A program made the position numbers and the translations under genes. The notes under the pieces are model-generated. The model was not told the origin of the DNA, searched no databases, and saw only the letters and a list, made by a program, of their open reading frames with translations. Below are positions 7,678-14,828 of a stretch of 29,047 nucleotides of DNA, in pieces; the stretch's first letter is position 1; every line of letters begins with the position of its first letter. Source of the DNA: Betaproteobacteria bacterium (GTDB lineage: Bacteria; Pseudomonadota; Gammaproteobacteria; Burkholderiales; SG8-39). The stretch lies in NCBI GenBank assembly GCA_019237595.1, contig JAFAGU010000004.1:1-29047 (forward strand). Reading direction: 5' to 3'.

Positions 7678-8538
7678 TCAGGCGGCGCGGCGGTAGACGG
7701 TCTTGCCGGCCGGCCGGAAGAGCGACCCGGCGTGCAGGAAGCTTTCCGAGTGGCCGGCGAAGAGCAGGCCATCCGGGGCGAGCACCCGGGCGATGCGCTC
7801 GAGGACGCGGTACTGGGTCGGCTTGTCGAAGTAGATCATCACGTTCCGGCAGAAGACGGCATCGAAAGGACCCTCGAGCTTCCACACGTCGTCGGTGAGG
7901 TTTAGGGTGCGATAGTCGACCAGCGCCGCGACCTCCGGGCGCACTCGGGCGAATCCCTCCTTGCTTCCTGTTCCGCGCAGGAAATAGCGCTTGAGGCGCT
8001 GCGGGCCCACCGGCTCGACGCGCTCCATTGCGTAGATGCCGCGGGCCGCCTCCTGCAGCACGGTAGTGTCGATATCCGTGGCGACGACCTGGGCGGGCGG
8101 CTGCAGGCTGGAAAACACGTCGCACAGCGTGATGGCGATGGAATAAGGCTCCTCGCCGGTGGACGCTGCCGCGCTCCAGACGCGCACCGGCCGCCTCGCA
8201 ATCGACTTCGCATGCTCGGCGAGGATCGGGAAGTGGTAGGACTCCCGGAAGAAGTAGCTGAGGTTCGTGGTCAGCGCGTTGACGAAATGCTGCCACTCCT
8301 CCTGGGCCGGATCGTCGAGCAGCGCAAGGTATTCGGCGAACGACCCATAGCGCAGGGCGCGCAAACGCTTCACGAGCCGGTTGTAGACCATGTTGTGCTT
8401 CGAATCGTTGAGGGCGATGCCCACTCGCGCATGGATGAGCGAGCGCACCCGCTCGAAGTCCGCCCTCGTGTAGGGGAACTCCCGCCCGACGAACCCGTCC
8501 CCGGCGCCGACGCTCCTCGCCTGGACGGCCGGGCTCAT
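7678..8538 (-). CDS. cheR: Chemotaxis protein methyltransferase CheR
   Basis: The start chosen is the ATG at 8538, which overlaps the cheW stop in an ATGA, giving 286 residues. The upstream in-frame extension to 9231 is shadow sequence of cheW. The N-terminal helical domain begins EFPYTRADFERVRSLIHARVGI. The SAM-binding domain has VWSAAASTGEEPYSIA, VVATDIDTTVL and FDAVFCRNVMIYFD, followed by LFAGHSESF. CheR methylates receptor glutamates using S-adenosylmethionine. There is no C-terminal TPR extension. The receptor two genes upstream ends in EWKEF, a plausible CheR docking tail. Confidence 0.97.
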   Translation of the reverse strand: MSPAVQARSVGAGDGFVGREFPYTRADFERVRSLIHARVGIALNDSKHNMVYNRLVKRLRALRYGSFAEYLALLDDPAQEEWQHFVNALTTNLSYFFRESYHFPILAEHAKSIARRPVRVWSAAASTGEEPYSIAITLCDVFSSLQPPAQVVATDIDTTVLQEAARGIYAMERVEPVGPQRLKRYFLRGTGSKEGFARVRPEVAALVDYRTLNLTDDVWKLEGPFDAVFCRNVMIYFDKPTQYRVLERIARVLAPDGLLFAGHSESFLHAGSLFRPAGKTVYRRAA

Positions 8539-9029
8539 TCCGCGGCCGCCGCCTCGTCGACGATCGCCATGTCGCGGCTCGTCATGAGCTTCTCGATGTC
8601 GATCAGGATGAGCATCTGGCCGTTCACCGTGGCGAGGCCCTGCAGGTACTTCGTGTCGAGCCCGCCCGAGAGCTCCGGCGGCGGCTTGATTTCGCTCGCC
8701 GGCACGCTCATCACGTCGGAGACCCCGTCCACGACGACGCCGATGGTGCGCCGGGCGATGTTGAGCACGATCACGACCGTCTGGGAGTCGTAGCGGCTTT
8801 CCGCCAGCCCGAACTTCACCCGGAGGTCCACGATCGGCACGATGTTGCCGCGCAGGTTGATGACCCCCTTGATGAAGGCCGGCGTGTTCGCGATTCGCGT
8901 CGGCTGCTCGTAGGTGCGGATCTCCTGCACCTTGAGGATGTCGATGCAGTACTGGGCGTCGCCCAGGACGAAGCTCAGGTACTCGCGCCCTGCTTGCGCG
9001 GCTTCGCCTGCTGCCTGGAGGGTTTGCAT
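8535..9029 (-). CDS. cheW: Chemotaxis coupling protein CheW
   Basis: The protein is a single CheW domain of 164 residues if started at the ATG at 9029, which has a GGGAG nine nt upstream. The upstream ATG at 9068 overlaps the end of the receptor gene by 16 nt and would add 13 residues (MERILGTDPG...). Landmarks are YLSFVLGDAQYCIDILKVQEI, the GVINLRGNIVPIVDLR core, and GVVVDGVSDVMSV. CheW links receptors to CheA in the signalling array. It ends in an Ala/Glu tail and its stop overlaps the cheR start by 4 nt, suggesting translational coupling. Start choice is the only real doubt. Confidence 0.94.
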   Translation of the reverse strand: MQTLQAAGEAAQAGREYLSFVLGDAQYCIDILKVQEIRTYEQPTRIANTPAFIKGVINLRGNIVPIVDLRVKFGLAESRYDSQTVVIVLNIARRTIGVVVDGVSDVMSVPASEIKPPPELSGGLDTKYLQGLATVNGQMLILIDIEKLMTSRDMAIVDEAAAAE

Positions 9030-9052
9030 GCGTGCGCTCCCGGGATCCGTTC

Positions 9053-10315
9053 CTAGAATTCTTTCCATTCGTCCTCGGCGCCGACCGGCTCCGGGGTCTT
9101 GCGCCGGGGCAGCGGCTTGGGCGTAGGCCGCGGCAGCGGCTCGGCGCGCGCGGCGCCGGGCGCCGATCTGGGCTGCGGCGCTGCCGCGGCGGGCGCGACG
9201 CCTTGATCGCCAGTCTTGAACCGCGCCACAAGGCCCTTCATCCGGTCGGCCTGTTCCTGGAAGGTGAGGGAACTAGCCGCCGCCTCCTCCACCAGAGCCG
9301 CGTTCTGCTGCGTCATGCTCTCGAGCTGCAGGATAGCCTTGTTGATCTCGCCTACGCCGGCGCTTTGCTCGGAGGAGGCGACGGCGATTTCCCCGATGAG
9401 CTGGTTCACCTGCTGCACGCTCACGACGATGTCGTCGATCACCTTCCCCGCCCCTTCCGCTTTCTTGCTGCCATCCTTGATCTGGCTCACCGATTGCTCG
9501 ATCAGCGCGCGGATTTCCTTCGCCGCTTCGGCGCTTCGCTGAGCGAGCGCGCGCACCTCGCCGGCCACGACGGCGAAGCCGCGGCCCTGCTCCCCGGCCC
9601 GCGCCGCCTCCACCGCCGCGTTCAGGGCAAGGATGTTCGTTTGGAAGGCGATGCCCTCGATGACCCCGATGATGTCGGCCATGCGCTTCGAGCTCTGGTC
9701 GATGCGCCCCATCCCCTCGACGACCCCGTGCACGGCCTCCGCGCCCTCCTTCGCCACCTTCTCGGCGCTCTGGGCGAGGCCGGAGGCGAGCTTGCAGTTG
9801 TCGGCATTCTGCTTCACCGTCCCGGCGAGTTCCTCCATGCCGGAAGCGGTCTCCTCCAGCGTGGAAGCCTGCTGCTCCGTGCGCTGCGAGAGGTTCGAGT
9901 TCCCCGAGGCGATCTCGGTCGCCGAGAGGGCCACCGCGTCCGCGCTCGCGCGCACCTGGGCCACGATCTGGCCGAGGTTGCGGTTCACCTCGGCGAGAGC
10001 GCGCGTGACGATGCCGAAATAGCCTCCCATCTTCGCGTCGCCCGAGGCGGCCAGGTCGCCGTCGGCGACGCGCTTGATGAGCGCGACGAAGTACGCCCAC
10101 CCGGCGTCGGCCTGGAAGTAGAACGCGAACATCAGGTAGCCCGCGAGGAGCCACGTCGCCGCCGCCGCGGCGAGCATCGGCGTCGCGATGTCGTCGTAGG
10201 TGTCGTAGAGCACGATCAGCAGGGGCACGGTGAATGCGAGGCTGAGCAGCGGCAGCTTCTTCGTGTTGCTGAGCCGGCCCATCACCGCGATGCCCGGCGC
10301 CAACAGGATCTTCAT
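9053..10315 (-). CDS. Methyl-accepting chemoreceptor without a periplasmic domain, with C-terminal EWKEF
   Basis: The 420-residue receptor has two close membrane helices (about residues 20-40 and 47-68) with only a few residues between them, so there is no extracellular sensor. A short HAMP-like linker (ALIKRVADGDLAA) leads into a long signalling coiled coil. The hairpin tip is typical: IAFQTNILALNAAVEAARAGEQGRGFAVVAGEVR. Methylation-type Glu/Gln-rich stretches flank it. A Pro/Ala-rich flexible linker (about 372-412) ends in EDEWKEF. This matches the xWxx[F/Y] pentapeptide that tethers CheR and CheB in receptors such as E. coli Tar (NWETF). It may sense the membrane or cytoplasm, or rely on partners. 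It lies between cheA (16-nt gap) and cheW. Confidence 0.95.
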   Translation of the reverse strand: MKILLAPGIAVMGRLSNTKKLPLLSLAFTVPLLIVLYDTYDDIATPMLAAAAATWLLAGYLMFAFYFQADAGWAYFVALIKRVADGDLAASGDAKMGGYFGIVTRALAEVNRNLGQIVAQVRASADAVALSATEIASGNSNLSQRTEQQASTLEETASGMEELAGTVKQNADNCKLASGLAQSAEKVAKEGAEAVHGVVEGMGRIDQSSKRMADIIGVIEGIAFQTNILALNAAVEAARAGEQGRGFAVVAGEVRALAQRSAEAAKEIRALIEQSVSQIKDGSKKAEGAGKVIDDIVVSVQQVNQLIGEIAVASSEQSAGVGEINKAILQLESMTQQNAALVEEAAASSLTFQEQADRMKGLVARFKTGDQGVAPAAAAPQPRSAPGAARAEPLPRPTPKPLPRRKTPEPVGAEDEWKEF

Positions 10316-10331
10316 AGCGTTCCCCCTCTTT

Positions 10332-12377
10332 TCAGTTCTGGTACTGCGGCGATTCGACGGAGCGCACGAGCGCCCCGACGTCGAGGATCAGCACGACGCG
10401 CCCTTCTCCGAGGATCGTCGCGCCGGCGACGCAAGGAATCTTGCGATAGTTCGCCTCGAGCGTCTTGATGACCACTTGCTCCTGGCCGAGCAGCGCATCG
10501 ACGAGGAGCGCCATGCGCTCGCCGTCCGCCTCGAGGACCACCGCGATGCCGCGGTCGGGCCCGGCGGCCGGGGCGCCGAAGAGCTTCCCGAGCGACACGA
10601 GCGGCAGGTATTCGCCCCGGATCTCCAGCACGTCGCCGTGCTGGGCGATCGAGCGCACCGCGCCCGCGCCGGGCCGGACGCATTCCACGATCGAGGCGAG
10701 CGGCAGGATGTAGGACTCGTCGGCGACGGCGACGCGCATGCCATCGACGATGGCGAGCGTGAGCGGGAGCCGGATCACGAAGCGCGTGCCGCGGCCCGGC
10801 TCCGACTCGACCTTGATCGTGCCGTTCAGCGCGCTCACGTTCTTGCGCACGACGTCGAGGCCCACGCCTCGCCCGGAGAGCTCGTTCAGGCGCTCCGCGG
10901 TCGAGAACCCGGGCGAGAAGATGAGGTCGTGCGCCTGCTCCTCGCCGACCGGGTCCTGGGGCCCGACGAGGCCGAGCTCGACCGCCTTCGCGCGTACGCG
11001 CTCGCGATTGATGCCCCGGCCGTCGTCGGCGACGACGATCTCGATGTTCCCGCCCCGGTGCTCGGCATGGAGCGACAGCGTAGCGGTTTCCATCTTGCCG
11101 GCGGCGACGCGCTCGGCCGGCGGCTCGATGCCATGGTCGAGCGCGTTGCGCACGAGGTGCGTGAGCGGGTCCACGAGCTTCTCGATGACCGTGCTGTCGA
11201 GCTCGCTCGCCTCGCCGGAGACGCGAAGCTGGACGAGCTTGCCGCTTGCCTGGCAGAGGTCGCGCACGAGCCGCGGGAAGCGACCGAAGGCGAAGCTCAT
11301 CGGCTGCATGCGGATCGACATCACGCTGTCCTGCAGCTCGCGCGCGCGGTGCTCGAGCTCCTGGAGCGCCTCGTCGAAGCGCCCCGAGGCGTCGGCGGGA
11401 AGCTGGGAGAGGATCTGCTTCAGGATCGTCTTCGTGATGACGAGCTCGCCCACGGCGTTCATGAGGCCGTCGAGCTTGGCGCGCCCCACGTGCAGCAGGT
11501 CGCTCCTGGGCTGGAGCAGCGGATCGAAGTCGTCCGAGCGCCGCGACCCGGTCCTGCGGTCGGCCTTTCGCCGATCGCCGCCGCGCCGTTCTGGCGCCTG
11601 CGGGGCGGCGGGTGCAGCACCCGCTGAGGCGGGAGGGAGAGCCGGAGCCGACCGGTCTTTGCTTGCCGCAGCCGGCCCGCCGCCCTCGATCTCGAGCTCG
11701 CAATCGTCTTCTACCCAGCCGAATACGTCCGCGATTTCCTCGCGCGCGCGCTCCGTCTCGAGATCGAGCGCCCAGGCGAGGTAGCACTTCTCCGGATCGA
11801 AGCCCTCTTCCGGCAGCGCCGAGAGATCGGCCTTCGCAGCGAGCGTGCCCATGCCGTCGAGCACCCGGAAGAGCTTCACGACGTCGTTGCCGCTCGCGAA
11901 GAAACCCGGGGCCGGCCGAAAGCGGATCCGGTAGCGTCCGGCGCCGCCGGCCTCGGGCGTTGCGTTCTCCCGCTCGGGCTCCTTGCCATGGCCGTTCCTC
12001 AACTCGGCGAGGCGTCCGAGGAGCGCGTCGTCCTTTCCCGGGTCGTGGGGTTTCTCTTGCTGCGCCGCACGCAGCGAGTAGCGTACGTGGTCCACGCAGG
12101 CGAGCATGATGTCGACCGCCTCGGGATCGGCCTCGAAGCGGCCCTTGCGCAGGTCGTCGAGGACGTTCTCGAACTCGTGGGTGAACCGGCCGATCTGGGG
12201 GAAGCCGAGACTCCCTGCGGCCCCCTTGATCGAATGGATGGCGCGGAAGATCGCGTTCAGGAGCTCCGGCGAGCGCTCCCCGCCCTCGAGGCGCAGGAGG
12301 TTCGCCTCGGTGGCGTCCAGTCCTTCCAGGCTCTCCGAGAAGAAGCTCGCATGGAACTGCCGCAGGTCAATTGACAT
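10332..12377 (-). CDS. cheA: Chemotaxis histidine kinase CheA
   Basis: The 681-residue protein has CheA domains in order. The P1 HPt domain has phospho-acceptor H48 in AIHSIKGAAGSLG. Residues 149-231 form a P2-like region, beginning RYRIRFRPAPGFF. Then come a basic Arg-rich linker (about 264-280), the dimerisation helices (about 292-360), and the ATPase domain with N-box HLVRNALDHGIE (407-418), DDGRGI (451) and GRGVGLDVV (502). The C-terminal CheW-like P5 domain starts near 545. It phosphorylates the CheY proteins and CheB under receptor control. Its start overlaps the end of the upstream cheY by 11 nt. All ATP-binding boxes look intact. Confidence 0.97.
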   Translation of the reverse strand: MSIDLRQFHASFFSESLEGLDATEANLLRLEGGERSPELLNAIFRAIHSIKGAAGSLGFPQIGRFTHEFENVLDDLRKGRFEADPEAVDIMLACVDHVRYSLRAAQQEKPHDPGKDDALLGRLAELRNGHGKEPERENATPEAGGAGRYRIRFRPAPGFFASGNDVVKLFRVLDGMGTLAAKADLSALPEEGFDPEKCYLAWALDLETERAREEIADVFGWVEDDCELEIEGGGPAAASKDRSAPALPPASAGAAPAAPQAPERRGGDRRKADRRTGSRRSDDFDPLLQPRSDLLHVGRAKLDGLMNAVGELVITKTILKQILSQLPADASGRFDEALQELEHRARELQDSVMSIRMQPMSFAFGRFPRLVRDLCQASGKLVQLRVSGEASELDSTVIEKLVDPLTHLVRNALDHGIEPPAERVAAGKMETATLSLHAEHRGGNIEIVVADDGRGINRERVRAKAVELGLVGPQDPVGEEQAHDLIFSPGFSTAERLNELSGRGVGLDVVRKNVSALNGTIKVESEPGRGTRFVIRLPLTLAIVDGMRVAVADESYILPLASIVECVRPGAGAVRSIAQHGDVLEIRGEYLPLVSLGKLFGAPAAGPDRGIAVVLEADGERMALLVDALLGQEQVVIKTLEANYRKIPCVAGATILGEGRVVLILDVGALVRSVESPQYQN

Positions 12378-12744
12378 ACGCGTCGACCAGCACCTGGTTC
12401 ACCACCGAGACCAGCCGCTCGGGCGTGAAGGGCTTCTCGATGAACCCGGAGGCGCCGAGCGCTTCGGCCTTCTTGATGTTCCCGTCGCTCGCGTCGCGCG
12501 CCAGGATCAGGATCGGGGTCGTGCGGTAGGTCTTGAGCTCGCGCAGCGCCTTGATGAGGTCGAGGCCGCTCATCCCGGGCATCTCGACGTCCGTGATCAC
12601 GAGGTGCACGCGCTTGATCTTCGCAAGGTCGAGCGCCTCCTCCCCCCGCGCGGCCTCCGTGACCTGGTAGCCGATGTCCTGGAAGACCTTCGTCACGATC
12701 TGGCGGATCGAGGCGACGTCGTCGACGATCATGATTCGCGGCAT
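12367..12744 (-). CDS. cheY: CheY-like response regulator 1 (Ala at the conserved Thr position)
   Basis: This is a 125-residue stand-alone receiver domain. It has the acidic pair D8/D9, phospho-acceptor D52 (VITDVEMPGMSG) and K104 (EKPF). At the position of the conserved Thr/Ser that moves on activation (T87 in E. coli CheY) it has Ala82, in PILILARDASD. The aromatic switch position is Phe101. In CheY proteins that Thr helps transmit phosphorylation to the output surface, so this copy may switch differently or act as a phosphate sink. It lies 10 nt after the second cheY and overlaps cheA by 11 nt. Assignment to the CheY family is sure; its role relative to the other copy is not known. Confidence 0.92.
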   Translation of the reverse strand: MPRIMIVDDVASIRQIVTKVFQDIGYQVTEAARGEEALDLAKIKRVHLVITDVEMPGMSGLDLIKALRELKTYRTTPILILARDASDGNIKKAEALGASGFIEKPFTPERLVSVVNQVLVDAYVN

Positions 12745-12754
12745 GGCGGCTCGC

Positions 12755-13117
12755 TCAGTCCAGCACTTTCTTCAGCGTGTCGAGCAGGACCTCGGGGTTG
12801 AAGGGCTTCACGATCCAGCCCGTCGCCCCGGCGCTGCGGCCCTTCTGCTTGAGCTCGGCGCCCGCCTCCGTGGTGAGCACGAGGATCGGGATGAACTTGC
12901 AGTCGGGCAGCGCCCGCAGGCTCTGCACGAGGTCGATTCCGTTCATGCCCGGCATGTTCACGTCCGTGATGACGAGGTCGAATTTCTTCCCCTTTGCCTT
13001 CGCCAGCGCCTGGTTGCCGTCAGGCGCCTCGGTGACGTCGTGGCCCGCGCTCGTGAGCGTAAAGGCCACCATCTGCCGCATGGTGGTCGAATCGTCGACG
13101 ACCAGGATGGATGCCAT
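12755..13117 (-). CDS. cheY: CheY-like response regulator 2 (canonical residues)
   Basis: This is a 120-residue single receiver domain with every key residue: D8/D9, phospho-acceptor D52 (VITDVNMPGMNG), Thr82/Thr83 (PILVLTTEAG), and K104 in IVKPF, with Trp101 at the aromatic switch position. It is the better candidate for the main output regulator of this pathway. The gene begins 12 nt after the membrane coiled-coil protein at 13130 and ends 10 nt before the other cheY. The two CheY proteins share overall pattern but differ through much of the sequence, so they do not look like a recent tandem duplication. Confidence 0.94.
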   Translation of the reverse strand: MASILVVDDSTTMRQMVAFTLTSAGHDVTEAPDGNQALAKAKGKKFDLVITDVNMPGMNGIDLVQSLRALPDCKFIPILVLTTEAGAELKQKGRSAGATGWIVKPFNPEVLLDTLKKVLD

Positions 13118-13129
13118 CGGTGTTTCCTC

Positions 13130-14407
13130 TTAGAAAAGCTCGACCTTGGCGCCGTCGTCGCCGCGCGGCCCCTTGTCCTGCGGCGCCGCCGGCGCCGCGG
13201 TTCCTGCCGGCGCCGCCGGCTTCTGCGGCTCCGGAGCGGTCTTCAGGCTGACGCGGAAACGCCCGGTCGAGCCCTCGGCGCCCTCGGCGTGCGGGAGCTT
13301 GCGGTTGAACGTCCTCGTTTCCTCGAACATCGCGAGCCAGGACGACGCGAGCTCGGTCAGCATCGGCGCCTTGAGCCGCTGCAGCTTCTGCTGAGTGATG
13401 TCCTGGAACTGCAGCTCGATGATGATCTGGTTGATGTCGGCCTGGATCTGGCTGCCCAGGTTGCCGATGTCGGAGAGCGCGCGGTTCACTTCCTCGCTCT
13501 TCTTGAGCGTCGCGCCCGTCAGCTCGGCGATCTGGTCGCTCGAGCGCCGCCCCGCGTCGCGCGCCTGCGTCGCGAGCGCGCGGATCGCCTCGTCGGTGCT
13601 GCGCGCCTGCGCCTTGATGTCCTCCAGCGTCTTGCGGATGGCCCGGCTCGACTCGTCGGCGGTGAGGCTGAGCGCCCGCACGCGGTCCGTCATCTCCACG
13701 AACGCGCGGTTGTCGGCGTTGCCGCGCCGCCCGCTGTCCAGGGCGAGCACCCGGATCTGGCTCGCGAGCTCGGCCATCTGGTCGAGGGCGCCGTCGATGC
13801 GCTTGGAGTCTTCCCGCACCGCTTCCTGGCGGGCCGCCAGGCCGGCGAGCTCTTCGCCCGTGGCGAGGAGCTGTTCGCCGAGGCTCTTGAGAAGGGCGTC
13901 GCACGCCTGGATGTAATCGGTGAGCGACTGCGGCGAGTCGCCTCCCTCTCCCTCGGCGCGGCTGAGGAGCGCGACCGCAAGCTCGACCTGCCGGCGCGTC
14001 TTGCGCGTCACTTCGACGAAGCGCTTGCCGATCTCGATCACGGCCGATTCGGCGTGCGTCATGACTTCCGTGACGTGCTGGTCGACTTCTTCGAGCTGCA
14101 GCTTCGACTCGCGCGTCACGTTCGCCCATCGCGCCAGCAGCTGCGCGTTCTGCTCCGAAGCCTGCCGCATGCGAAGGATGTCGCCGTCGCTCACCTTGCC
14201 TGAATCGCTCGCGCGGCGCGACGCAGGCGGATTGGGCAGCACGTGCAGGATGAGAAGCCAGGCACATACGAAAAGGAGCGGCACCGAAATGGAAAGCAGC
14301 CACCACGGCGCCCACGGCGCGACCGCGAGCCACGGAATCATGACGAGCACGAACATCGGCACGAGCCGGTTGCGGTAGGCGTAGAGCTTGAACCGCAGCG
14401 CCTTCAC
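13130..14407 (-). CDS. Membrane-anchored coiled-coil protein with a CheZ-like FQDITQQ motif
   Basis: The start chosen is the GTG at 14407, whose GTGA overlaps the stop of the STAS gene; the longer frame to 14794 is shadow sequence. The protein has 425 residues. Two hydrophobic helices lie near 15-33 and 35-55. They are followed by a long, mostly helical Glu/Ala/Arg-rich cytoplasmic region resembling the coiled coil of receptor-like proteins. There is no standard receptor hairpin tip. Near the C-terminus is IELQFQDITQQKLQRL with D336 and Q340. This matches the D-x-x-x-Q pair of the CheZ phosphatase active site (QDxTxQ). A Pro/Ala-rich tail ends in AKVELF. It could be a membrane-held phosphatase or adaptor for the two CheY proteins encoded next to it; that is inference. 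Confidence 0.75.
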   Translation of the reverse strand: MKALRFKLYAYRNRLVPMFVLVMIPWLAVAPWAPWWLLSISVPLLFVCAWLLILHVLPNPPASRRASDSGKVSDGDILRMRQASEQNAQLLARWANVTRESKLQLEEVDQHVTEVMTHAESAVIEIGKRFVEVTRKTRRQVELAVALLSRAEGEGGDSPQSLTDYIQACDALLKSLGEQLLATGEELAGLAARQEAVREDSKRIDGALDQMAELASQIRVLALDSGRRGNADNRAFVEMTDRVRALSLTADESSRAIRKTLEDIKAQARSTDEAIRALATQARDAGRRSSDQIAELTGATLKKSEEVNRALSDIGNLGSQIQADINQIIIELQFQDITQQKLQRLKAPMLTELASSWLAMFEETRTFNRKLPHAEGAEGSTGRFRVSLKTAPEPQKPAAPAGTAAPAAPQDKGPRGDDGAKVELF

Positions 14408-14703
14408 GGGACCCCCATCGCGCCGGAAAGCCCGAGGAGGTCCGCGGCGGCGCGCATGGAAGCGGAAACGCCCGCCCAGCTGACCGACTTGCCTGCCGCG
14501 GCAAGCACCCGCTGGCCGGCAAGCACGGCCTGCAGGCCGGCGGCATCCACTTTCTCCACCTCCCGGCCGTCGAGTGTCACGCTGGTCGCCGGGCTTTTTG
14601 TCGCTTCCTTCAGCATCGCGTAGGCGGACGCGGCGCTTGCGATGCGCAGGTCGCGCGCGAGCTTCAACGTCTTGGCTGGTTCGGATCCTTTGGTCTTTGC
14701 CAT
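14404..14703 (-). CDS. STAS-domain protein (anti-sigma-factor-antagonist-like)
   Basis: The ATG at 14703 gives a 99-residue protein that is one STAS domain. A longer frame using a TTG at 14772 is unlikely, because a promoter -10 region overlaps it. The fold signature is the pattern SVTLDGREVEKVDAAGLQAVLAGQRVL. STAS proteins of the SpoIIAA type carry a phosphorylated Ser next to the Asp; here the sequence is D53-A54-A55, so that phosphorylation site is absent. STAS genes head chemosensory operons in some proteobacteria, and their role there is not settled. The stop overlaps the GTG start of the next gene by 4 nt. Confidence 0.82.
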   Translation of the reverse strand: MAKTKGSEPAKTLKLARDLRIASAASAYAMLKEATKSPATSVTLDGREVEKVDAAGLQAVLAGQRVLAAAGKSVSWAGVSASMRAAADLLGLSGAMGVP

Positions 14704-14765
14704 GGCATTTTTCTGGTCTTCGGCGGACTTCGCGCCCGCCTGGCGTCTCCCCCGCTTCTTTGTGT

Positions 14766-14794
14766 ATATCAATGGGATACGCTGGCCTTGTCAA
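14766..14794 (-). promoter_or_regulatory. Sigma70-like promoter of the chemosensory operon
   Basis: On the minus strand a perfect -35 box TTGACA (14789-14794) is followed after 17 nt by TGATAT (14766-14771), a weak -10. Shifting three nt further gives TATACA with a 20-nt spacer. It lies 60-90 nt upstream of the STAS start codon, in the 125-nt gap behind the diguanylate cyclase gene. The heptamer GACAAGG occurs twice, 12 nt apart, across the -35 region and might be an activator or repressor site. No FliA-type sequence (TAAA...GCCGATAA) was seen. Confidence 0.5.
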
Positions 14795-14828
14795 GTACCT
14801 TGTCGGTCGGCGCCAACAAACATTGTCA

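Noticed and set aside
14704..14772. Extended N-terminus of the STAS protein from a TTG start
   Set aside because: The start overlaps the promoter -10 region and the extra residues are Lys/Arg-rich and unlike the domain.
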